A DNA stretch of 40,749 nucleotides from Pseudomonadota bacterium (GTDB taxonomy: Bacteria; Desulfobacterota; Desulfovibrionia; Desulfovibrionales; Desulfovibrionaceae), in assembly GCA_023433925.1 (NCBI GenBank), contig JAEYTO010000036.1, positions 1-40,749 of the forward strand, given 5' to 3'. Positions 1-7,679 of this stretch are shown in pieces. A program made the translations under genes and the position numbers. A model generated the notes under the pieces. The model was not told the origin of the DNA. It saw only the letters and a list, made by a program, of their open reading frames with translations, and searched no databases. The number at the start of each line of letters is the position of its first letter. Position 1 is the first letter of the stretch.

Positions 1-7
1 GTGGGGT

Positions 8-58
8 CCAGGGGAGGGGAACCCCTTTTTCCCCAAAAAAGGGGTTCCCCTCCCCTGG
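8..58. terminator. 23-bp perfect inverted repeat before ispDF
   Basis: Bases 8-30 are the exact reverse complement of 36-58, leaving a 5-base loop (CCCCA). The top of the stem is T5 against A5 and the base is a G/C-rich block. It ends 17 bases before the ispDF start. It most likely ends transcription of a gene left of the window, possibly in both directions. The T-run is inside the stem rather than after it, so it is not a textbook intrinsic terminator. Confidence 0.6.
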
Positions 59-74
59 CCGCCGGAGGCATCCC

Positions 75-1313
75 ATGACCTTTCCTTCCCATTCTTCCAC
101 CTGGGCCGTGCTCCTGGCCGCCGGCTCCGGCACGCGCCTGGCGGCGTCCTGCGGCGGCCGGCGCAAGCAGTTTCTGGAACTCCAGGGCACGCCGCTCTTC
201 TGGCGCTCGGCGCTGACCTTCGCGCGCGTGGCCGGCATCAAGGGCATCGTGTTCGTCTTTCCGCCCGATGAGCTTGACGGTTGCCGCTCCCTGGTGGCCG
301 AGCTCGACTCGGGCGGCGGGCTTGGCCTGCCCTGGCATGTCGTGGCCGGCGGCGAGCGGCGGCAGGACTCGGTGCGCAGCGGCCTGTCGACTCTGCCCCG
401 CGAGTGCGGCCGCGTGCTCGTGCACGATTCGGCCCGGCCGTTCATGAGCGCCGCGCTCGTGCAGCGCATCTGCGATGCCCTGGATGCCGGAGCCAAGGCC
501 GTCATCCCGGCCGTGCCCGTGACCGACACCATCAAGCGCATCTCCGGCGGCCTGGACGCCGGCAGCGTGACCGAGACCCTGCCCCGCGAGGAATTGGCCG
601 CCGTGCAGACGCCCCAAGGCTTCGATTTGGCCGTGCTGCGCCTGGCCCACGAACGCGCCCAGGCCGAGGACTGGCAGGTCACGGACGACGCCTCCTTGGC
701 GGAGCGCGCGGACATCCCGGTGCGCGTGGTCTCCGGCGAGGCCTCCAACGTGAAGATCACCACCCCCGAAGACCTGCGGCTGCTGGAGGACAAGGCCATG
801 ACCGAGGTGAGCGTGACCGGCTTCGGCTACGACGTGCACCGCTACGCCCACGCGGAGGATAGCCCGAGGCAGCCGGCGCGGCCCATGGTCCTGGGCACGG
901 TGCCCATCCCTGGCGCTCCCGAGGTTCTGGCCCACTCGGACGGCGATGTGCTCCTGCACGCGCTCACGGACGCCATCCTGGGCTGCCTGGGCAAGGGCGA
1001 CATCGGCACGCACTTCCCGGACACGGACAAGGCCTGGGACAACGCGGCAAGCTCCATGCTCCTGTCCGAGGCGCTGCTCATGGCCCGGCGCGAGGGACTG
1101 CGTCCGGTGCACGCCGACCTGACGGTCATCGCCCAGACGCCGCGGCTGGCCCCGCACCGGGAGGAAATCCGCCGGAGCGTGGCCGCCCTGCTCGGCCTGC
1201 CCGCGGAGATGGTCAACGTAAAGGCCACCACCGAGGAGGGCCTGGGCTTCACGGGCCGCAAGGAAGGCATCAAGGCCGTGGCCGTGGTCACGGCCCTGCG
1301 CAGGCTGCCCTGA
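75..1313 (+). CDS. ispDF: IspDF: bifunctional MEP-pathway cytidylyltransferase and cyclodiphosphate synthase
   Basis: This 412-residue fusion covers two steps of the non-mevalonate isoprenoid pathway. The N-terminal IspD half (about residues 10-235) transfers CMP to methylerythritol 4-phosphate; its nucleotide-binding motif LLAAGSGTRL is near residue 14, followed by RRKQF. The C-terminal IspF half (about 245-412) forms the cyclic diphosphate; it shows the metal-binding GYDVHRY, then AHSDGDVLLHALTDAILG and KATTEEGLGFTGR. The ATG at 75 follows GGAGG at 64-68. IspD-IspF fusions are known in several proteobacteria. The ORF is intact and cytosolic, and no MEP-pathway neighbour is visible here. Confidence 0.95.
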   Translation: MTFPSHSSTWAVLLAAGSGTRLAASCGGRRKQFLELQGTPLFWRSALTFARVAGIKGIVFVFPPDELDGCRSLVAELDSGGGLGLPWHVVAGGERRQDSVRSGLSTLPRECGRVLVHDSARPFMSAALVQRICDALDAGAKAVIPAVPVTDTIKRISGGLDAGSVTETLPREELAAVQTPQGFDLAVLRLAHERAQAEDWQVTDDASLAERADIPVRVVSGEASNVKITTPEDLRLLEDKAMTEVSVTGFGYDVHRYAHAEDSPRQPARPMVLGTVPIPGAPEVLAHSDGDVLLHALTDAILGCLGKGDIGTHFPDTDKAWDNAASSMLLSEALLMARREGLRPVHADLTVIAQTPRLAPHREEIRRSVAALLGLPAEMVNVKATTEEGLGFTGRKEGIKAVAVVTALRRLP

Positions 1314-1436
1314 CGTTCCGGGTGGGCAGCGGTCTACCCGGTCCCTCCCGCCGCATCCGGCTCCGGCCCGCGTCCGGCCCTTGCGCGCCCGCTTGGACGG
1401 CATGCCGCGAGATTGCCGGCCAAAGCGATGGCCAAG

Positions 1437-1465
1437 GTGACAGGATCACTCGGCGATGCTATGCA
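1437..1465 (+). promoter_or_regulatory. Candidate sigma-70 promoter for the YeeE/YedE pair
   Basis: GTGACA (1437-1442) and TATGCA (1460-1465) are separated by 17 bases. A start near 1472 would give a leader of about 40 bases before the ATG at 1510. The rest of the 1314-1509 gap holds only a weak 6-bp inverted repeat (CCGGGT/ACCCGG at 1318-1341) and no gene. Confidence 0.4.
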
Positions 1466-1509
1466 CGGACAAACCGCGATCCATTTTCGTGCAGCAGGAG
1501 GATTCCGTC

Positions 1510-2052
1510 ATGGAAGGTAACGACACGGGCCGTTGGAGCCCCTATGTGGCTGGGGCGCTGGCTGGGCTGCTCATCGTCCTGTCGGTCTGGGCCACGGGCA
1601 AGTACTTTGGCGCATCGACCACCTTCGTGCGTTCCGCCGGCATGATCGAGAGCCTCGCCGCTCCCGAGCGTGTGGAGACGTTGGAGTACTTCACCAAGAA
1701 CAAACCCGTGGTGGACTGGCAGTGGATGTTCGTGGCCGGCATCTTCGCCGGCGCGCTCCTCTCCTCTCTCTCCTCGCGCTCGTTCCGCGTGCAGCTCGTG
1801 CCCGACTCCTGGCGCGAGCGCTTCGGCCCGTCCGTGGGCAAACGCTGGAGCGTGGCCTTCGTGGGCGGCGTCATCGCCATGTACGGTGCACGGCTGGCCG
1901 ACGGCTGACCCAGCGGACACGGGCTGAGCGGTTCGCTCCAGCTGGCGGTTTCGGGTCTGGTGGCTCTCGTGTGCTTCTTCGTCGGCGGCCTCGTCACGGC
2001 GCGTCTGGTCTATGGTCCGAGGCATTGGGGCCTCAAGGGAGGCGGGAGATGA
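1510..2052 (+). CDS. YeeE/YedE-family membrane protein, probable selenoprotein (UGA = Sec at codon 133)
   Basis: This is a sulfur-transport (YeeE/YedE) family half-protein. The ATG at 1510 follows AGGAGG at 1496-1501. Conventional translation stops at TGA 1906-1908 after 132 residues, in the middle of the family signature: GARLADG, then TGA, then PSGHGLSGSLQLAVSG. In relatives this position is the conserved Cys of the GGCTSGHG motif. The same frame stays open for 47 more family-like codons, with a further membrane helix, to the TGA at 2050-2052, which overlaps the ATG of the next gene by ATGA. Readthrough gives 180 residues, a normal length. A hairpin follows the UGA. I read the UGA as selenocysteine; a fresh nonsense mutation or a sequencing error is the alternative. 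The substrate is unknown; family members have been linked to thiosulfate uptake and to selenium metabolism. Confidence 0.8.
1909..1945 (+). promoter_or_regulatory. Candidate bacterial SECIS hairpin
   Basis: Directly after the UGA the mRNA can form an outer stem CCAGC/GCUGG (1910-1914 with 1941-1945) and an apical 5-bp helix GAGCG/CGCUC (1926-1930 with 1934-1938). The loop is GUU (1931-1933). The helix can grow by CU/AG with a bulged C1939, at the cost of one outer pair. The loop begins with G, 23 bases past the UGA, inside the usual range for SelB-binding bSECIS elements. Structure was read by eye, not folded. Confidence 0.6.
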
Positions 2053-2576
2053 GCGCGACGATCTACGGTCTGGCCACGGGCATCGTCTTCGGCTACCTGC
2101 TCCAGCGCGCCCGCGTGCTGCGCTACGACAAGCAGCTCGGCGCCCTGCGCCTGCGGGACATGACCATCGTCAAGTTCATGCTCACGAGCGTCCTCGTGGC
2201 CGCCGTGGGCGTCTACGCCCTGCACGACCTGGGCATCGTCAAGCTGAGCATCAAACCCATGCTGCCGGGCGCGGTGATCGCCGGCGGGCTGCTGTTCGGA
2301 GTGGGCTGGGGGCTGCTCGGCTACTGCCCCGGCACGTCCCTGGGCGCGGCCGGCGAGGGCCGCCTGGACGCCCTGGCCGGCATCGCCGGCATGCTCGTCG
2401 GTGCGGCGCTCTTCGCCGAGACCTACCCCGCGCTCAAGGGCACGCTCCTCGCCTGGGGCGACCTGGGCAAGCTCACGCTCCCCGGCGTCCTGGGGATCAG
2501 CCCGTGGATCGTCATCGGCGCGTTCATCGTGTTCGGACTGCTCCTGTTCCACTGGTTCGAGCGGCGCGGCCTGTAG
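2049..2576 (+). CDS. YeeE/YedE-family membrane protein, cysteine-containing partner
   Basis: A 175-residue integral membrane protein and the second half of a split YeeE/YedE transporter. It starts at the ATGA overlap with the upstream gene, so the two are translationally coupled and probably form one complex. The family signature here keeps an ordinary cysteine: GWGLLGYCPGTSLGAAGEGRLDALAG, followed by GMLVGAALFAE. Four or five hydrophobic segments are visible. The C-terminus is short and charged (HWFERRGL). In single-chain relatives the equivalent cysteines line the transport path. The cargo here is probably a reduced sulfur or selenium species, but the sequence does not decide it. Confidence 0.85.
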   Translation: MSATIYGLATGIVFGYLLQRARVLRYDKQLGALRLRDMTIVKFMLTSVLVAAVGVYALHDLGIVKLSIKPMLPGAVIAGGLLFGVGWGLLGYCPGTSLGAAGEGRLDALAGIAGMLVGAALFAETYPALKGTLLAWGDLGKLTLPGVLGISPWIVIGAFIVFGLLLFHWFERRGL

Positions 2577-2600
2577 CTAGCACCGGGAAAACGCCCCGGA

Positions 2601-2639
2601 CGCGCCTGCATGGCTGGCCCACACAGCCATGCAGGCGCG
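2601..2639 (+). terminator. 16-bp hairpin after the YeeE/YedE pair
   Basis: CGCGCCTGCATGGCTG (2601-2616) is the exact reverse complement of 2624-2639, with a 7-base loop. It lies 24 bases after the stop codon. No T-run follows, so it may act as a mRNA 3' stabiliser or as part of a terminator. Confidence 0.5.
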
Positions 2640-2757
2640 CTTGGCCTTCAGCAAACCCGTCAGCGCCCATCAGGCTGCCTTGCCTCCTTCCAATGCCCGT
2701 AGCGGATTGCACTTGAGTCGAGGACCCCGTGCCTTCCTGCCACACCCTTGAGGTGTC

Positions 2758-2813
2758 CAGGGGGATTATCCCCTGCGGGGATGAGCTTGAGAGAGGGTGG
2801 CGCCCTCTCTCAA
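2758..2813. repeat. Paired-hairpin cassette, copy upstream of cysS
   Basis: Two hairpins lie side by side: CAGGGG/CCCCTG (2758-2775) and an 11-bp TTGAGAGAGGG/CCCTCTCTCAA (2787-2813). The reverse complement of the whole unit aligns closely with the unit just downstream of cysS (4515-4573), so cysS sits between inverted copies. Of the 2577-3039 gap, the part before this cassette holds only the 2601-2639 hairpin. The part after it holds a 7-bp inverted repeat (2813-2819 with 2843-2849) and the cysS promoter. I see no gene in the gap. Confidence 0.7.
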
Positions 2814-2852
2814 TTCAGGCGATCCTCCCGCCGGGGCGGCCACCTGAATGCA

Positions 2853-2881
2853 TTGACCTGACGGGCTTTTTGGGGTTTATG
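2853..2881 (+). promoter_or_regulatory. Candidate sigma-70 promoter for cysS
   Basis: TTGACC (2853-2858) and TTTATG (2876-2881) are 17 bases apart. The predicted leader to the ATG at 3040 is about 150 bases, GC-rich, and shows no T-box pattern. Confidence 0.45.
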
Positions 2882-3039
2882 GGGAGTTTCGGCCGTTATC
2901 CGGAACAGCGCCGAAGGCCTTGCCGTCCGGGTCCACACGAAGCCGCGCGGCAAGCCCGACGCCTCGTGCCCTGGAGCGGCCTGGCGCGAGCCGGCCCTGG
3001 CCGGTCGCGACCCCACGCAGACCCCCAAGCGGAGAATCC

Positions 3040-4497
3040 ATGCAGCTTTACAATACCCTGCGCAGGCGAAAGGAAATCTTCGAGCCCCGCATCCCCGGCA
3101 AGGTCAGCATGTACGTGTGCGGCATCACGGCCTACGACCTGTGCCATATCGGCCACGCCCGCTCGGCCGTGGTCTTCGACATCCTCGTGCGTTACCTGCG
3201 CGGCACTGGTCTGGACGTGACCTTCATCCGCAACTTCACGGACGTGGACGACAAGATCATCAACCGGGCCAACGAGCGCGGCGTGCCGTCCCAGGAGATC
3301 GCCGAGACCTACATTCAGGCCTTCCACGAGGACATGGACCGGCTGAACGTCCTGCGCGCCGACATCGAGCCCAAATGCACCGAGCACATCCCGGAGATGA
3401 TCGCCCTGACCGAGGAACTCATCGCCAAGGGCCGGGCCTACAAGACCCTGTCCGGCGACGTGTACTTCCGCGTGCGCGCCTTCGAGCCCTACGGTAAGCT
3501 CTCGGGGCGCGAGCTGGACGATCTGCGCGCCGGCGCGCGCATCACGCCCGGCGAGGCCAAGGAAGACCCTCTGGACTTCGCCCTGTGGAAGGCCGCCAAG
3601 CCCGGCGAGCCCTTCTGGGAGAGCCCCTGGGGCAAGGGCCGTCCCGGCTGGCATCTGGAATGCTCGGCCATGGCCGCCAAGTACGTCGAGCTGCCGCTGG
3701 ACATCCACGGCGGCGGCCAGGACCTGATCTTTCCGCACCACGAGAACGAGATCGCCCAGACCGAGGCGGCCACGGACGGGGCGCTGGCCCGTTTCTGGGT
3801 CCATAACGGCTTCGTGCAGATCAACCAGGAGAAGATGTCCAAGTCCCTGGGCAACTTCTTCACCATCCGCGACATCCTGGACAAGTTCATGCCCGAGGTG
3901 CTGCGCTTCTTCCTCCTAGGCCAGCACTACCGCAGCCCCCTGGACTTCTCCTTCGAGTCCCTGGAGGAGGCCGAGAAAGGCCTGCGGCGCATCTACGCGG
4001 CCATGGGCCAGATGAGCGAAGCCATGGGCAAGGACAAGTGGTCCAAGGCCGCCCTGCCCACCGATATCCTCGCGGAACTGGACGCGGCCGAGAAGGCCTG
4101 GGACGAGGCCATGGCCGACGACATGAACACGGCCGCCGCGCTCGGCCATGTGTTCACGGCGGTGCGCCTGGCGGGCCGAGTGCTGGACGACAAGGCCATG
4201 CGCAAGAGCGAAGGCGCGCGCGACTTCTGGCGGCGCATCATGGCCGACCTGTCCCGCTGGGCGCAGGTCTTCGGCGTGTTCGGCAACGATCCGGCGGCCT
4301 TCCTCGACGAACTGCGCGCCTGCCGCGCCCGGCGCAAAGGCATCGACACGGCCAAGATCGATGCCGCCCTGGCCCAGCGCCAGGAGGCCCGCGCAGCCAA
4401 GGACTTCGCCCGCTCCGACGCCCTGCGCGACGAACTCGCGGCCCTGGGCGTGGAGGTCAAGGACACGCCCCAAGGCCAGACCTGGGACGTTAACTAG
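3040..4497 (+). CDS. cysS: Cysteinyl-tRNA synthetase
   Basis: A class I aminoacyl-tRNA synthetase of 485 residues that charges tRNA-Cys. The start chosen is ATG 3040 (MQLYNTLRRRKE), preceded by GGAG at 3031-3034; the frame is open further upstream, but that extension is unlike the family. Visible signatures are YVCGITAYDLCHIGHARS with the zinc cysteine and the HIGH box, WHLECSAM, GGGQDLIFPHHENE (further zinc ligands) and KMSKSLGNF (the KMSKS loop). The length and the C-terminal DALRDELAALGVEVKDTPQG segment are standard. It probably has its own promoter and no operon partner. Confidence 0.97.
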   Translation: MQLYNTLRRRKEIFEPRIPGKVSMYVCGITAYDLCHIGHARSAVVFDILVRYLRGTGLDVTFIRNFTDVDDKIINRANERGVPSQEIAETYIQAFHEDMDRLNVLRADIEPKCTEHIPEMIALTEELIAKGRAYKTLSGDVYFRVRAFEPYGKLSGRELDDLRAGARITPGEAKEDPLDFALWKAAKPGEPFWESPWGKGRPGWHLECSAMAAKYVELPLDIHGGGQDLIFPHHENEIAQTEAATDGALARFWVHNGFVQINQEKMSKSLGNFFTIRDILDKFMPEVLRFFLLGQHYRSPLDFSFESLEEAEKGLRRIYAAMGQMSEAMGKDKWSKAALPTDILAELDAAEKAWDEAMADDMNTAAALGHVFTAVRLAGRVLDDKAMRKSEGARDFWRRIMADLSRWAQVFGVFGNDPAAFLDELRACRARRKGIDTAKIDAALAQRQEARAAKDFARSDALRDELAALGVEVKDTPQGQTWDVN

Positions 4498-4514
4498 GGC
4501 ATCAGGCAAATCAA

Positions 4515-4573
4515 CCGAGAGAGGGCGCTGCCCTCTCTCGGACTCTCACCCGGCAGGGGGATGATCCCCCTGC
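4515..4573. repeat. Paired-hairpin cassette, copy downstream of cysS
   Basis: An 11-bp hairpin CCGAGAGAGGG/CCCTCTCTCGG (4515-4541) is followed by a 9-bp hairpin GCAGGGGGA/TCCCCCTGC (4553-4573). It lies in the opposite orientation to the copy at 2758-2813. It probably helps end cysS transcription. The mobile element was inserted four bases past it. Confidence 0.7.
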
Positions 4574-4576
4574 ACC

Positions 4577-4581
4577 CCGTA
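4577..4581. repeat. Target-site duplication CCGTA, left copy
   Basis: CCGTA here is repeated at 17551-17555, immediately outside the other end of the Mu-like element. Removing the element and one copy rejoins host sequence so that the cysS 3' hairpins run into the livF terminator. A sixth base (T) is shared, so a 6-bp duplication cannot be excluded. Confidence 0.7.
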
Positions 4582-4587
4582 TATACC

Positions 4588-4633
4588 GGCGCACATGGTT
4601 CGGCACGATTGGCGCACATGGTTCGGCACGATT
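4588..4633 (+). repeat. Tandem transposase-binding sites R1-R2
   Basis: Two identical 23-bp units (4588-4610 and 4611-4633), each with core GCACATGGTTCGGCAC, lie head to tail. The first starts at base 7 of the element. This matches the layout of phage Mu, where R1 and R2 are adjoining 22-bp MuA sites beginning about base 6. Inverted relatives are at 17522-17544 and 17362-17384. Confidence 0.75.
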
Positions 4634-5285
4634 TGAGGTAAAATGAAGGGCCTTGTTACAGGCCCACTACATTGATCCTCAATCGTCTTGTAAACCCCGT
4701 GTGAAGACCTTTTGTGCGAAGTTTACAAGTGCTTTGAAGCCATCCGTGCTTGTCATGCTCCGGGCGTCTCGGGCGCTCGGAGCCGGCGGCACCCTTGCTT
4801 CTACCCTCGCCCGGGCGAGGTTCAGGGTACACCGCCAAAGGTGCCCAGGGCTGGCGGGCGCTCCTGGACTGACCGCATTCGGCAAGATCGCCCCGCCGCG
4901 TAGCCTGTCTACGGTCATGAAGCTTTTGGGGCTCTGAGGCCCTCTTGTCGGGGCTCACGGCCCTCATCAGAAGAACGGCAGCACCTGGCATCTCTGCCAG
5001 GTGGCCCAAGTAGCCCGGCCTCTTGGGCGGCCCCTTGGACTTCTGATCCCGCCTCCGGGGGGAGTCCAAGATTCCCCTGCCAGCGTGGGCGGACGCGCCT
5101 TCCCGCCATTGGCCGCCGCTCTCGCGGAAACCCGACTCGCCAGCGCGTTTTTCGAGTCCTCACGCTTGCTTCTGGCATATCCATCCCGCCAAACTCAGTC
5201 AATGCCAGTACAGTTGCCTACGCGGGCATGCGCCCTTTGCTCTCCCGGCAGCGCATAACAAACCTTTTTGCCTCAAGGCGCTTTG
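4634..5285. other. Structured stretch without a gene at the element's right (R) end
   Basis: I see no credible coding frame in these 650 bases. The stretch is rich in inverted repeats: CTTGTAAAC/GTTTACAAG (4687-4695 with 4721-4729), then three hairpins in a row: CACCTGGCA/TGCCAGGTG (4982-5003), GCCCAAG/CTTGGGC (5004-5028) and CTTGGACT/AGTCCAAG (5034-5070). Two similar GGGGCTC..GGCCCTC units precede them near 4928-4970. It could hold a structured RNA, further transposase sites, or remnants of lost genes. Confidence 0.4.
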
Positions 5286-7670
5286 CTATCCATCATGAGC
5301 TTCCACAATGCGCGTGAGCTGCTCGATAAACGAATCCGAATCCTTCACGCTCGGCAGGTTCAGGTTCTGTATGTTGATTGTGATATGCCGGCCGCTTACA
5401 GAAGTCTGACGGGAGCCCGAGCTTCTTCCAGAGCTGGAGTGCGTCTCCCGGCTTGTTTCAATGTACGGGGAAGGCGGCGAAGCCAAGAAATCCGCGTGGG
5501 CGGCTTCCACCTGCACTGGGGCCACGGCCAGGCTCATGCCGGCCAGAGCCCCGGCCACGGTTGCAGCAAGGCGCGGAGCTGCCGCCTGCACGCCGCTGCC
5601 GAGCGTATCCGGGATGGCCGCGCCCGAGGCGGTCAGGGTTGAGAGCGGGCCTTCCTGAGCATCACTGTGCGGCAGCATGCGCCCCAGCGGCCCGAGCAGT
5701 TCGCGAAAATTGTCGTACAGCCAGCCGGCATTGGATTTGATGCCCTCCCACCAAGTTGTAATGAGCTTGCGGCCGGCTTCGGACAGATCCACGCCTTGGA
5801 TGATGTCGATGGCGAAGCGGAGCAAGGCGGCGAGGCCTTGGAGCGGCATGAGCGCAAGGCGGATGGAGAAGGCCAGGGATTTGAATGCTCCGCCCAGGAT
5901 TGTGCCCACGACCTCGCCCAATATGCGCCAGCTTGAGGCATCCGTGGCCGCACCTGCCCCTAAAAGGGCCGAAGTCACCATGCCCACAATTTCGCCAAGC
6001 GCGCCGAACATGTCCACCAGGGCATCCAGGGCCGGCCCGAGAATGACCATAGCCTGATTCCAGGCCGCGCTTATGGCTCCAGTCGCGCCCAGCCAGTACT
6101 CACGGATGCGGTAGGCTACGCGGGCCACAGTAGTCACAACGCCCACAAGCCCGGCGGCCTTGATGTCGCGGGCCAGCTCGCCGCGAATGACGCCCGTGCC
6201 GTCTTGCAATGACCCGAACACCGCGACCACACCCTGGTAAACGAGCTGGATATTCGTCCACCAGCGGGCCACTGTATTGGCCATGCCGCCGAAATTCGTG
6301 CGCCAAGCCAGATAGAGCGCGCCCACGGCCGCGATGATGAGCCAGATGGGCCAAGAGATGCTCGCAATCACCCCGGCCAGCGGAGCCAGGGCGGCAGTGA
6401 GCATGGGCATGGCCGATGCGACGGCCCAGCTCGCCGCAGCCCAGGCGGTGAAGCCCAGGACGGCGAGCGCGGCGGCCCCGGCTATGCCGATGATCGCCTT
6501 GCCGACAGGCGAGGCGGCGGCCTCCTGGAGCAGCAGGACGACCTTGGAGAGGCCTTCGGCCGCAAGGCTGACCACGGGCGCAAAGACCCCGCCCACGATC
6601 TCTCCCAGATTGCCAAACTGCTGCCAAAGCCGCTGCAGACTTGGGCCAAGGCCCTGGTTCATTTTCTGGGCCATCGCCTCCGTGAAGCTCGCGCCCTGGC
6701 CCATTGCGGACGCGATGAAGGTGATCCCCTCGCCCAAGTTGTTCGTCTTGCCATAGAAGAAGTCGATCAGCTCAATGGCTTCCTTGGTGCCGAAGGCGTC
6801 CTTGAGCTGCATCTTCTCTACCGCATCCAGGGTCGGGCCGAACTTGTTTCGCAGCTCGCCGATGATGTCCACCATCGGCCGGAGCTGGTTATTGGCGTCC
6901 AGGAACTCCAGGCCGAGCTTCTTGCCCGCTCCAGCAGCAGATTCGATGAAGGCTCCGTACGTGGTCGCGGCCTCTCCGCCAGGAGTCACCTGTTGGAGCA
7001 TGCCCAGGATGGCGATCTGCTCCTGAAGCGGCACGTTGGCGTTGGTCGCGGCGGCCCCCAGGCCCGAAATGGCCTGTTGCATCTGCGGGCCGGTGGTCTT
7101 GAACCCCTGGACGGCCGCCGCGATCGCACCCGAGAACATCTCGCCGAACTCGAAATCCGACATCTGCCCGTAGAAGTCCTTGTAGATGCCGTAGCCGGTC
7201 GCGAAAAGGCTGGTCATCTCGGCCTCGGTCGCCTTGGTCGCCTTGGCCGTCAGGGTCGCCAGCTCCGTGAACTTGGCCACGCCTTCATCCGTGAGGGAGG
7301 CGATGCCCGACTTGATGTCGTAGGCGGCCGTCAGGAAACCTACCTTGGTCACACCGGAGAACCGGTTGGACATTTGGGTCGCGGATGCCTCCAAGGCCTC
7401 GAAATTGGTAATTCCGACGGAGGCCAGCTCACCAAGCGCTTTCTCCGTCGGGATGGTGGACAAGGCCGCCGTTCCAAGGGCTCCGACCACAGCGGCGGCA
7501 GCCGTGGCCACGGGCAGCATGCTCTTGGCCAAATTGCCCATCCTGTTGGAGAGCCTGTTCGCCGCGCCCTGAGTCGCCTCCATGCTGCTTGTGACCGAGC
7601 GCAAGGGGCCGGTGAAGTTGTCCACAAGGGACATCGTGGCCATGACGGATAAAGTGCCGCTGCCGAACAT
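5286..7670 (-). CDS. Phage tail tape measure protein
   Basis: This 794-residue protein has the layout of a TP901-type tape measure: an N-terminal VDNFTGPLRSVTSSMEATQGAANRL segment, a core around residues 75-330 (KALGELASVG, SGVTKVGFLTAAYDIKSG, GEAATTYGAFIE, LKDAFGTKEAIELIDFFY), then long hydrophobic Ala/Gly-rich helices about 365-620. In an intact phage it sets tail length. The start ATG 7670 follows GGAGG. It comes right after a tail-chaperone-like gene, as in most tailed phages, but no tube, sheath or baseplate gene follows it; the element ends about 700 bases further on. The frame is intact, which is notable in a genome lacking the rest of the tail. Confidence 0.88.
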   Translation of the reverse strand: MFGSGTLSVMATMSLVDNFTGPLRSVTSSMEATQGAANRLSNRMGNLAKSMLPVATAAAAVVGALGTAALSTIPTEKALGELASVGITNFEALEASATQMSNRFSGVTKVGFLTAAYDIKSGIASLTDEGVAKFTELATLTAKATKATEAEMTSLFATGYGIYKDFYGQMSDFEFGEMFSGAIAAAVQGFKTTGPQMQQAISGLGAAATNANVPLQEQIAILGMLQQVTPGGEAATTYGAFIESAAGAGKKLGLEFLDANNQLRPMVDIIGELRNKFGPTLDAVEKMQLKDAFGTKEAIELIDFFYGKTNNLGEGITFIASAMGQGASFTEAMAQKMNQGLGPSLQRLWQQFGNLGEIVGGVFAPVVSLAAEGLSKVVLLLQEAAASPVGKAIIGIAGAAALAVLGFTAWAAASWAVASAMPMLTAALAPLAGVIASISWPIWLIIAAVGALYLAWRTNFGGMANTVARWWTNIQLVYQGVVAVFGSLQDGTGVIRGELARDIKAAGLVGVVTTVARVAYRIREYWLGATGAISAAWNQAMVILGPALDALVDMFGALGEIVGMVTSALLGAGAATDASSWRILGEVVGTILGGAFKSLAFSIRLALMPLQGLAALLRFAIDIIQGVDLSEAGRKLITTWWEGIKSNAGWLYDNFRELLGPLGRMLPHSDAQEGPLSTLTASGAAIPDTLGSGVQAAAPRLAATVAGALAGMSLAVAPVQVEAAHADFLASPPSPYIETSRETHSSSGRSSGSRQTSVSGRHITINIQNLNLPSVKDSDSFIEQLTRIVEAHDG

Positions 7671-7679
7671 CTCAACCTC

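Noticed and set aside
1456..1908. YeeE/YedE ORF taken as a complete 150-residue protein ending at the TGA
   Set aside because: The start at 1456 has no ribosome site while 1510 has AGGAGG, and the TGA lies inside the family signature with the frame continuing to an ATGA overlap.
1906..2052. A frameshift instead of a UGA codon in the YeeE/YedE gene
   Set aside because: The family-like sequence continues in the same frame after the TGA, so no shift is needed.
2814..3039. T-box or other riboswitch in the cysS leader
   Set aside because: No T-box sequence or specifier-loop layout is visible; only a 7-bp inverted repeat and a promoter can be supported.
4588..4633. Tandem 23-bp repeats as a CRISPR remnant
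   Set aside because: There are only two units with no spacer between them, and their inverted relatives lie at the other end of the element, so transposase sites fit better.
4656..5069. 137-residue minus-strand open frame near the R end
   Set aside because: No ribosome site and a basic, Arg/Pro-rich product without any pattern; the DNA is better explained by hairpins.
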